DNA from: Megalobrama amblycephala
Lineage: Eukaryota > Chordata > Actinopteri > Cypriniformes > Xenocyprididae
Assembly: GCF_018812025.1 (NCBI RefSeq)
Contig: NC_063049.1
Span: 9,236,537-9,300,536, forward strand
Length of the DNA: 64,000 bases
Direction of reading: 5' to 3'
The notes under the pieces are model-generated. The model was not told the origin of the DNA. It did no database searches and saw nothing but the letters and a program-made list of their open reading frames with translations. The position numbers were made by a program, and so were the translations under genes. Below are positions 23,701 to 35,700 of the stretch, piece by piece. Position 1 is the stretch's first letter. The number at the start of each line of letters is the position of its first letter.

Positions 23701-26700
23701 GATTTTAAAATCTTACTAATTACTTACAAAGCACTAAATGGTTTAGCTCCCCAGTACCTGAGCGAGCTCTTAACGCATTACAGTCCTTCACATCTATTGC
23801 GATCTCAGAATTCAGACCAGCTGATAATACCTAGAATATCAAAATCAACCGTAGGTGGTAGATCCTTCTCTTATTGGGCACCTAAACTCTGGAACAATCT
23901 TTCTAGCATTGTTCGGGAAGCAGACATGCTCTGTCAGTTTAAATCTAGACTAAAAACGCATCTCTTTACCCTGGCTTACACATAACACATTATCAGTTGA
24001 TGTTTTCAAATCCATTAAAGGATTGTTAGGCTGCATAAATTAGGTCCGCTGGAACCGGGAACACTTCCTATTATACCAGATGTACTTGTTACATCAGAAG
24101 AAGAATGGCATCTACGCTAATTAGTCTCTCTGTTTATCCCGAGGTTTATCGTAGTCAGCCGGATCCACACCATAAATACTTTGACTGTTGCGATCCCAAT
24201 CGGACTTATGAAAGCTGCCTGAATCATAATCAAGCACTGTTCGCTGTTGACCAGAGGTTTTCTTTAAGAGTTGCTGTGCAGCCAAAAATTATATACCAGT
24301 TATCACTGTAAAGCTGCTTTGACACAATCTGCATTGTAAAAAGTGGTGTATAAATAAAGGTGACTTGAATTGACTTGACTTGGCATGTGTTGAGTTCAGT
24401 CTTGTTTCAGCTAGTCATGTCCCCAGCTTTAGCTACTTTGGGAGCAACCACAATAATAAATTAGATACACTTTGCCATTAATAACTGACATCTGCTTTCC
24501 TCTTTTGAAAAGTTCCACTGTTGTATCTCATACTGATCAGCTGTTTGTATCTTTGATCTGGCAGGACCTGCTCTCTATGCCTTCAATGATGCAGCCTTCA
24601 CAGAGGAAGACTGGGAGGGAATTCAGAGAGTTGGCAGAAGCATCAAGCAGGATGACCCAACAAAAGTTGGGAGATTTGGGATCGGCTTCAACTCTGTTTA
24701 TCACATTACAGGTGAAATATGCTACATTAACATATTGGCTCATATGACTTTTTTGGATATTCTACTAAGTGCCTGCTGATTAGAAATCCTATAATATCAC
24801 TTGTTGATTTATGTAGCATTAACATCACAATTTATGACACAACGCTACCCCGCCTTTGACAAGTTTTTCTGGAAATCCCTGTTTTCACTGTTTCATTGGC
24901 TGGGGGTGCTACTACATATCCTCTGAAATAGTACAGAATCTCTGGATCCAAAAACAAGCAAAGTAAAAGATCTGCATAAACCAGAAGGAGTGGATTAACG
25001 TAGATTAATGTAAGTTAAAGGGTTAGTTCACTCAAAAATGAAAATTCTGTCATTACTCACCCTCATGTCGTTCCAAACCCGTAAGACCTTTGTTCATCTT
25101 CAGAACACAAATTAAGATATTTTTGATAAAATCCGATGGCTCAGTGAGGCCTGCATTGCCAGCAAGATAATTAAACACTTTCAAATGCCCAGAAGCCAGA
25201 AAGGTACTAAAGACATATTTAAAACAGTTCATGTGACTACAGTGGTTCAACCTGCACCAAAAAACAAAATAACGACTTTATTCAACAATGTCTGGTGATG
25301 GGTGATTTCAAAACACTGCTTCATGAAGCTTCAAAGCTTTACAAATATTTTGTTTTGAATCAGTGGTTCGGAGTGTGTATCAAACTGCCAAAGTCACGTG
25401 AACCATTGAATTTTCAAAACGTTTCAAAGTTTCGAAGCCTCGTTTACTGAAATCACGTGACTTTGGCAGTTTGATACATGCTCTGACACAGTCACAGTCA
25501 ACTGTTTTAAATATATCTTTAGTACCTTTCTGGGCTTTGAAAGTGTTAATTATCTTGCTGTCAATGGAGGTCTCACTGATCCACCAGATTTTATCAAAAA
25601 TATCTTAATTTGTGTTCCGAAGATGAACGGAGGTCTTACAGGTGTGGAACGACATGGGGGTGAGTAATTGATGACATCATTTTCATTTTTAGGTGAACTA
25701 ATCCTTTAATTTACGTTAAAGCTGCAGTAGGTAACTTTTGTAAAAATGTATTTTTTACATATTTGTTAAATCTGTCATTATGTCCTGACAGTAGAATATG
25801 AGACAGATAATCTGTGAAAAAATCAAGCTCCTCTGGCTCCTCCCAGTGGTCCTATTGCCATTTGCAGAAATACACCGCTCCCGGTAAGAAACAACCAATC
25901 AGAGCCAGGAGGAGTGTCTTAGCAGTGTCAATCAAGCTCGCATGCGGGCTGATCTCACCCCTCTCATGCACAGCGCCAGCGCATACAGGAGTTCAAATTC
26001 AAGATCACCGGTGTGCCGCAGCTTTGCTTATGGCGGAAAAACAATCCAAACTGCCAATTCCTCGAGTGGCACCTGCTCACAAAATAAAGACGGGTAAACG
26101 GAAAAAGACAGATGACGATGATAAAAAAGCCAAAAAGAAAGAATTAGATAGAGCCCGAAATAAAACGAGGGTAAATATTGGAGCGGCTTTTCCGAGGTGG
26201 AGGGAGCTACGTGTCCTGAAAGGATTAAAAACCGATGCAGAGTTAGCCACATTTCTGCTTGACAAGTAAGTATCCCTGCTTGATTTGTTTCACTTTTTAA
26301 GAACTACACAACTAAGATAATTTCAAAACAGGCCTGCCCGTCCCCAGCCTGATGCTCCGCGCACACCACGGTTTCCTCTTCTCCCCGCCCGTTGACTCCT
26401 CGAAGGCGCTGTGGGTATGAATTCCTCATCGGAGCCCATTGACTCGGTGTCAAAACTCTAGCCGCATAACATACAGATAAAATGTCACGCACTGTGCAAA
26501 GCAACTATTGAAACCTACTAATTCACTGGCTTGTCATGTTGCTGAAATAATGTACTAGCAAACCTTATTTAGCATTACATATCGATAGAATAATTACTTG
26601 CATACTGTAACGTTAGTTACCGTTATATTATCATACTAATTATTTATTACTTATAGAAATAGTGCAACGTCATATAGTTACATTACATGTATTGCAAAAT

Positions 26701-29700
26701 ACGTAATGTTTTGAGGACCAAGTTTGTAGTCAAAGTATGGGCAGGCCATAGTCAGTGTAAATCATATTGATGATGTTTCGTCTATACCAGTGAATGTGCC
26801 ATAACTGTTTATCCGCCTTACTAGCCTGCGCGTTCACGGCAGGCTCCGTTGTGATGGGGGAGGAGCTGTGGAGGGAGGGCTGTAGCGCAGCATAGAGCAA
26901 GGGGGAGTGACCTGTGAGTTGTGCTTGTTCAAATTTTCAGGCTAAGTCAAGGTTTTCTAAAAACTCCCTACAGCAGCTTTAATTTACGTTAATCTACGTT
27001 AATCCACTCCGATGGCTCAATGAGGCCTGCATTGCCAGCAAGATAATTAAACACTTTTAAATGCCCAGAAGCCAGAAAGGTACTAAAGACATATTTAAAA
27101 CAGTTCATGTGATCATCGTTCAACAGCATATAAATCAAAACTGCCAAACGTTACCGAATGAAATGTCAAACCCATGAAGAGGAAACGACTGTGAAGCTTC
27201 ATCTGTGTTTTCATCATCATTCTAAATCTGATCTGATCTGACTGGAGATAGTCTTTGACAAAAACAAAATGTTCTCAACTTTTTGTTCAAAAATGTTTGC
27301 ATTTTTTATGAAACTTACCCACATTTGAATGTTGATAAAAACAAACAAACAAACAAAAATCAGAAGCTCTGTTCTTTCTTTTGATATATTGTATGTTCAC
27401 ATATTCATACAACAAAATATTCTGGAGGGCCACGAAAGTTTTATATATTATTAAATATTATCAAAAATACTGGTGCTGGCTGGCAACTATTTTAGGAAAA
27501 ACTGGTGGGGAAAGAGTTAATGTCTTACAAACAGACAAACGCGCTGCAAATAGGACTGCTCATAATCAGAATGTTAACAAACAAAACGAAAAAACTCACC
27601 TTTCAGGTGCACACCACCTAAGAGTAAACATGAACAATCCCAGCCAGCGGTCCCACCAGACAGGTACGTCAATGTGTTCCCTATAACATTTTCGTTGTGG
27701 TCTTTGCCAGTCTCGGCGCCAGGACAAACGATTTGGGGGATATTATTTTGCGTTAAAATATTATTAATAAATGATTAATAATAAATAATATATATTTTTA
27801 ATAATTTACTTAATTTTATGTTTCAAATCCCAGTCAATTATTCACTGCAGAAAGTGAAAGTAAAAACTCAGCGATGAGAGCTTTACTTCAACATGTTCTG
27901 ATAACTATTTAACCTTAATTTATTTCTTAATTTCTCTTGTGGCCCATACTTATTGAAAAAAAAAAAAAAAAATGAGAAGAGATATAGGTGTTAGGCTACT
28001 TAAAAAAAAAAAAAAAGTAACACCTATATCTCTTTTCATTTTTTTTTCAATACGTATGGGCCACAAGAGAAATATTAAGAAATAAATTAAGGTTAAATAG
28101 TTATCAGAACATGTTGAAGTAGAGCTCTCATCGCTGAGTTTTTACTTTCACTTTAGCTGAGTTTTTCTAATTAGCTAATCTCATCGCGTCGGTTATGCAT
28201 GATGCACTATAAATTATTGCGGGGCAAATTATTATTAATTATTAATTCTAAAAGTAGCCTAATCATTATCGTCACCGTCATCATCATCCTTCAGATCATC
28301 GCAGAAGGACTTGAGATGGCTGGGCCTGGTATGTGCTATTTGCAGCGCGTTTCACTATTTGTAAGTGTTGTGGGATTTGCAGCGCATGTGTTGTCAAACT
28401 GATGAAGATGTTTTCTTTATTTGCAGCGCGTTTCACTATTTGTAAGTGTTGTGGAATTTGCAGCGCATGTGTTGTCAAACTGATAAAGACGTTTTCTTTA
28501 TTTGCATGTGTTTTCTTCATTTGCAGGGCGTTGAGCTCTCTCGGCCACCGTACTCTTTACACCTTTAGTCCACAAATTCATAATATAAAGAAGAAAAGGA
28601 ACTAGGAACTAACGGCATGTCTTCTAGAGATCGCTAACCATTGCTGTAACATCCAAATAAACCTTTTCAAGACAATAAATACACGATTGAGACGATGAAT
28701 GCATGTATTGCCTCTGAATTTGCGTCTGAATAGCGCTGGCTCTGTGGGCGTGGCCGCATTAGCGGATAATGAGCTGAATCACAGACTTCTGACATGGCTC
28801 TCTTTTCATACAGATTACATAAACACAGAATGTTTGTTTTTGATTTGACTTGCACAATTTAAAACCTGACATTTCAACATTTCTTTAGACGTAAGTGTCA
28901 TTTTTTTGTCATTAGTATTCATAAGTTTTTTTCACAGTTCATTTTCTGAGAACTATCAGATTGGACTTCGTTCAGAGGGAGAGGAGAGATCACGCATCAT
29001 GTTAGTTTTCTTTATTTTACAAAAAGCACAACATTGTGTTTTTACTCTGAGTGTACACAAATAAAAGAAGATATTCTATAGTTTCAATTGATATATTACT
29101 TATGTCTCTATGACAGGAAATGACGGAGTATTTTAAGTCTGTTTTGCTGCAATGTGAAAAAAAACCTGCAAAACGCACCAGCGCGTTTTCAGACCTCAGG
29201 GAGTTAAACAAAAATGAGAGTACGATGACCTACCAGTCTATTTGTCTAAATTGTCTATTTGCCATGTTCACTATTTCTAATTTGACATGAAATAGACAAA
29301 AAATATGACATACAAAATATGACATACAATCTGTTTTTCACAATAAGACAAGCAAATTCCTGAAGACAAAAAAGCTGATGACATAAAATGCAGGCTCCAT
29401 TTTATAGTCTTTTTGACATGCTACGTTATGTCACCTGACCTCACGGCAGCCAATGAAATTGATGCGATTGCACACATGTTTCAGATAGCAGCACACTAAG
29501 TGTTGCCATAGCTTCAACACCAGGACTTAAATCATTCCCGTTCGAAGGAACTCGATACTATTTTATATTTTACAGTTTTATCTTTTATCCATTTATACAA
29601 ACTAGTGGAGAACTTTAATACATTTCACATAGACATGTTGTATTGGACAAAATTTTAGTATTGGTGAATCCCTATTTAAACTATATTATCAGCACTCAGT

Positions 29701-32700
29701 GATTGTTTACTAATGTGTTTAATAAGGATGGCATTGATCTGATCAGCTGCAACATCCGATGTTACAAATAACTGCCCCTTTAAAGCTGATTTATACTTCT
29801 GCGTCGGACCTACGCCGGAGCCTCTGCAGCGTAGGCTATGCGTCTGTTTTCATTTATACTTGTGCGTCGCTGTCCGCATCAACGTGCATGCAGACCACTA
29901 GTAGGCAGTGTCCGCGGTCATGTTGAGTATCAAGGCAAAAGCCGAAGAAGAAGCCGCCTGTCATGTACGTTGTCAGAAAAGCTTACAAATAGAAACGGCA
30001 GAGAAGCGGCAAATTGGTAACAACTTTTGTTGTAGTTTGACTGCATGTGTCCTCTGAAACAGAGCGTTTTCATTCCTATGGAAGTTGAAAACGTTCGCTC
30101 TTCTCCTTTTGCGCTGCGCCAGTTTTTTGACCTGAGGGAGGGGTTCTGGCAGACCAATCACAGCGCTTGCGGTCCGCGTAGAATTGGCGCGTTGTTACGT
30201 TTTTGAAGAGGTGCACGTCAGGCTACGTCGTAGGCTACGCATGGTACAAACAGCCTATGGCGTACACTCGATGCAGAAGTATAAATCAGCCTTTAGGGTA
30301 CTTGAGGTGCCAGATTCTGACTTGAGGATTTGGCACAACAATATTTAAAATTATTATTATTATTTATTTACAGACTTGCCATGTGTATTCAGTTCTGAGC
30401 ACCTAGCCATTTTTGACCCTCAAAAGATGATGTTTGGAGATGATGAAGAAGGCTATCGATGGTCTTTGGATGATGAAGAGGACAGAGAGAGCCTTTTGAA
30501 CTTGAGAGATCAGTTTCAGCCCTTTCAAAATGTTCTCAGTCAAGTCAACAGTTGTTCTTGGGAGAAGGTCATCAGTGAGGAGCAATACTTCAAAGGAACG
30601 CTTTTCCGTTTCCCTCTGCGTAATGAGGCTTCTAAGATCTCAGATAACTTGTATGACACCACAAAAGTTACACAGCTTTTTGACAGTTTCATTGCTGATG
30701 CAGACATCAGTCTTCTTTTCCTAAGAAATGTGTCATCCATTACTTTGCTGCATATTGACACCAATGGCTTCTGCAACAATAGGTTAAAAGTTTCAGTTTC
30801 AAATCACTTTGGCCTTAGTCATGTCAAGCAGGAATCATTTGACAGAAAAATTTGTTTCAAAACGGCATCACATATTTCCCATCAAATGGAAGAAACAAAG
30901 TCCCAGTGGCTTGTGACAACTTGCCTTCTGAAACACGGATATATACCAGAAATTGACTCTCTAGCCAGTAAGCTGAGCTTCTACCCTCAAGTTGATGCAG
31001 CTTTTCGATTAGATGAAGACAGATCACTTTGCAATGGGCGACTAAGTTGCTTTCTACCACTTCCAAATAATGAATCAAACAAAACTGGGCTTCCCATTCA
31101 CATCAATGCTTGCTTTGGCCTGACAGATAATCGGAGGTTCATTAAGTGGCAAGAGGAGGATCAGAAGAATGATGAGTCTGCAAAGTGGAATGAGCTACTT
31201 GTAAAAGATATTCTTCCTCATGTATATCTTATGATGATCCTGGATGCCATTCAGTTATCCCAAAAATCAACCCTGTCTGCTGCAACTGTGTACAATCTTT
31301 GGCCTGACCTATCCAAGACTGTACATAAAGACAGATGGCATGAAGTTGCAACAGACACTCTGAAGGGTCTAATTGAATACAAGATCTTTCACCTTGCCGA
31401 AGATGAGAAAATTTGGGTGTCTTCCTCAGATGCAGTTTTTCCAGTCAATAATATATGTGGTGACACAATGTCTGCAATATCAAGATTACTGATTGCTGAA
31501 GGAGAGAACCTGGTCACACTCCCAGAACATGTTTTGAAAGATATTCAAGAAATCTTCCCTGAAAGTGATACCTTGACATGGGTGACTCCGTCTTATGTTA
31601 GAGATGTCCTTCACAGAAGTAAGACTGAAAACCTCAGTAAACATGACAAGCACTCTCTTCTTGAATTTGCTCTCAGTGATGAGAAGTACACAGAACTACA
31701 AGGCCTTAAGCTTCTGCCTCTCAGTGATGGAACCTTCACTTCATTTAGCAAAGGAGCACAGAACACTGTTTTGATCGACAATGAGAAGTTTCCAAGGTAA
31801 GGTGTGATATAGTTGTCTCCTTCCTATTTGAATTCTTTATTGTATTTATATTGTGTTTTCAAAGTACTAATAATCTCTTTTTTCTTTGTTCAGAACATTG
31901 CTGCCATTTTGTAAAGATAGATTTATACCCAGTGACCTGAGCCCTGTTTGCACTATGCAGCTAAGGAAACTAACAACAAAGAGTAAGAAAATTGTTTATA
32001 TGCTTACGATAATATGAAATAAATATCATACATGTCTGTGAAACTGGTCTAATTTTTTTCAGGCACATACAACATAATAGATTTGGATGCAAATCATGTT
32101 GTTTCACTCACCAAAAAGCACTTACCCATGGACTGGAAGGTGTCCCAAGGTCATGTGACATGGAAAACAGCAGAAGATCATCATCCACCAAAGAGCTGGC
32201 TGGCTGAATTCTGGAAGTTTCTTAGCACTGAATGGAATGAGTTAGATGACTTTATTGGCATGCCTTTAATACCACTGGAGCCACTACAGAGTTCAGGCAA
32301 TTCTGTATTGTTAGCAAGGTTGCAGAGTAACACAACTTTAATTTTTCAAGGTAGCACAGCGTCTTTCTTGTCAGATCATGTTCAGAAAGTGTTAAGGATG
32401 GTGGGGTGTACAGTCATAAAAAGAGATAAATGTCTTAAACATCATGACATTGGGAGGTATGTTCTTCCAGCTTCACCAAGAAGTGTCCTACAAGTCTTTG
32501 TAAACTCACACAGAGATCAGGTCATCAAAGGCATTGCCTCTGCTTCATCACAGGAAAAAGAGGAGCTGAAAGTGTACCTCTCTTCTTTGGATTCTCTCTC
32601 AAATGCAGAAAAGAACTTGCTTTCCATGTTGCCAATATTCAAAACGATGTCTGGGAAATATGTTACAGTTAAATCAAAGCAAGCATTTGTTTCAACCACC

Positions 32701-35700
32701 AATCCCTCCATTCCAAATGATCTGCCAGTGCCTGAGACAATTGTACAGTGTGCAAATGAAGCTGATCGCAGACTTTTGACTCTTCTGAATATTGAACTCT
32801 TAGATGTAGCTAAGGTGGCTGTTCATTTGGTTGAATGCATTGAGACAGCCTCTTTCCAAAAAAATGAGGAACAGACAGTAATGACCTGGATATTGAATAA
32901 TGGTAGCATTCTACTCTTACAAAGTAAGCAGCTGCTTGCAAAAACCAGAAGTCTCAAATTTATTGAGACAACTCATGGAGAACACAAACAAGCCTCAGAT
33001 GTTTTTGATCCAAGAAACAGGACATTTCAGGATCTTTTCGAGGCAGATTTCTTTCCCCCACCTTTTTACACAAAGACTCAGGAAATGCTTCAAAGTTTGC
33101 AACACCTTGGCCTAATAACAGAGCAAAAGGAAATATCAACAGCAGACATACTCCAAGTCATAAATCATATCGAAAAGCTTTGTGTCCACTCACCAGATAA
33201 GGCATTCAAAAAAGCACATACTCTTGTTCGAGTCCTGAATGAGAATGATTTCCTTTCGAATTTCAACAAGGCACAGATAGAAGAGCTGAAGCAAAGGCAG
33301 TGGGTTCCCTGTGAAAATCCAAAGTTCTTGATTGGAAGCATTTGTAGAAATTTTAAGAGTAGTCTCTATAAGCCAGCTGAAGTAAGGGATTCAAAGTATT
33401 CTTCAATTGTTGGATGTGTAATGCCACTTACATCTGAGCTAACAGGACATGTCTGCAAAAATCTTGGACTTTATGAGCCCCCTCCTGCTGAAAAAGTCTT
33501 GGAGAACATCTCTGCACTGAGATCAATGGTCAACCCAAATTCAGATTTTCAGTTTAAAACCAAGCTGCACAGTATTTACACATTCATGCAAGACAACATG
33601 ATAAATTTTACACATTTATTGGACACAAAAAGCATCCCCTGGATTTGGAATAAAAGTGAGTTTGTCTGTCCAGGAGATATTGTTTTAGCCTATCCACCTG
33701 AACTGGATCTAAGCCCCTACATCAAGAATGTGCCTGAAGAATTTTTGCAATATGAAAACCTGCTAACAAAATTTGGTGTAAAGAAAACACTGTCTGATGA
33801 GGAGATTGAAGACATACTTCATGACATAAAACAAAGAATTGACTGCATGTATCCTGCTCATGGAAACTTGACAGAACTTAAAGTGTCAATTGCCATTCTT
33901 GACTGGATGCGAAAGAATGAGAAGCTTTTAAAAGACAGTACCCCTGTGCCTGTTATGGCACAAAATCAAAACTTTACTCTGCAGTCTTTGTCAAAAACAG
34001 TCTTCTGTGACATCAGTGCTGAAGGACTTGATGATCTGAAACAAGACAATGAGGAGTTCTATGTCATTCATGAAGAAGTTCTACCCATCACTGCAAGATG
34101 GTTGAAAGTCCCATTCTTAAGTACTCGCATCTTAAAACCACAGTTCATACAAGCAGAGCAAGAGTCCTTTGGTATAGAACAGTGTGGGCAATCTGAACCA
34201 ATTACTCAAAGAATTAAAAACATTCTTAAAGAGTATGATGAAGAAAGTGACATTTTCAAAGAACTCCTACAAAATGCTGAGGATGCTGGGGCAACCACAT
34301 GTAAATTCCTCCTAGATCTCAGAAAACATAGAGATCCCCCTGAAACCCTCTTTGATGATGGAATGGCTCTATGTAATGGACCATGCCTTTGGATCTTCAA
34401 CAATGAGCTTTTTTCACAAGAAGACTGGACAAATATTGTCAAAGTGGGATCAGCATCAAAGGAAAACAAAGTCGAGATGATTGGGAAGTTTGGGCTTGGA
34501 TTTAATGCTGTTTACCATGTGAGTGATATTCCCTCGATTTTAAGTGGGAAAACCCTTCTTATTTTTGATCCAAATGTCACCCATTTGGAAAAGCACATAC
34601 ACAGAAAAGGAAACCCAGGAATTAAACTTGACCCATTCCAGGAACGACTGTACAAAAGGTTTCCTGGACAGTTTAAATCTTATGAAGGAATTTTTGATTG
34701 TGATCTGTCCATGCAAAACAGCAAGAAAGCTTACGACGGCACTTTGATCAAATTACCATTTCGCACTCTGGAGGAGGCAAATAAGTCAGAGATCAGTTCA
34801 AAGGTATATGATGAAGAGTGCATTAGGAGATTTAAAAACCATTTGACTGAAAACTCCCAGACTCACCTTCTATTTCTGAACAGCATTACATCTATGTCCC
34901 TTCAAATTGTCCCTGAAAATGCATCAACTCCTCCAAGGAATGACCAAATTCAAACTTCTCTCAAAATATCCAGAGAAGTCATGAATTCATTTCCTGTCTC
35001 GAATGACACACTTCTCCAAGAAATCGAGAACACCTTCAGAAATAGTGACATCACATTCTACAAAATTATTGATGTCAAGAGAGCACACATTGTTAAAATA
35101 GTTCAAGAGCACTCAGAGAAATCCCTCACCCAGTATTGGCTTTTGTACTCATGTTTTGGGACTCAGGAGTCTTTGCAAATGTTTCAGAGAAGAAATGAAC
35201 AAGAACATTCCTTTTCATTTCCAATTGGAAGTATAGCTGTACCTTTGCATAGAGAGGCAAAAACTAACACATGGTCCCCTGATGAAAATCTCTTTGGCCA
35301 GGCTTTTTGCTTTCTTCCTCTTTCAGTTGAGACAGGTCTTCCAGTCCATGTCAATGGAACTTTTGCAGTTACATCAAATAGGAAAGGTCTATGGGAAAAA
35401 GGAGTGAAGTCTGAGTGGAACAAAGCTTTACTGAAAGATGCCGTAACCTCTGCTTACATCACTACACTGCTTGAGCTGAAGAAAATGGCCCAAAATGGAC
35501 ATATCCAGAACTATTCCTTCCATACATTCTGGCCTAACACAGAGACAGTAAACAAAGCATTTTTACCCATGGTTAAGTCATTCTACTCAACTGTTGTGCA
35601 GAATGCCAATGGCAAATCTCTGGAGCTTTTCAGCAATGGAAAAAATTGGTGTTCTATAGACAAGGCGAGATTTCTGAATCCAAAAATTGAGGAGAACCAA

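Larger units (their letters stand above)
21503..24385 (+). mobile_element. L2-type LINE, 5' truncated, carrying two nested insertions
   Basis: Plus-strand RT pieces in order: [12 protein letters not shown] and [11 protein letters not shown] before 21640; [18 protein letters not shown] and [11 protein letters not shown] at 21945-22050; then [20 protein letters not shown]...[13 protein letters not shown] at 23691-23985; and a 3' UTR ending TAAATAAAGGTGACTTGAATTGACTTG. The gaps are explained by a fold-back element (about 21645-21925) and a TTAA element (22152-23686). Confidence 0.8.
24987..27010. mobile_element. 32-bp-armed palindrome opened by two TTAA elements
   Basis: 24987-25018 (GGAGTGGATTAACGTAGATT...) and 26979-27010 are inverted copies with three mismatches. 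Between them sit the fold-back element 25019-25705, a 14-bp TTAATTTACGTTAA linker, and the element 25720-26978. Confidence 0.75.

Noticed and set aside
25814..26269. 151-residue frame as a host gene nested in the sacsin intron
   Set aside because: It lies wholly inside a TTAA-bounded element, ends at a splice donor with no partner exon seen, and its start is ambiguous.
28333..28605. Cys-rich repeat protein
   Set aside because: Produced by an 81-bp tandem duplication of non-coding sequence.
34206..34469. Minus-strand frames inside the giant sacsin exon (also 36789, 41102, 42039 and others)
   Set aside because: Shadows of the coding strand, no motifs.
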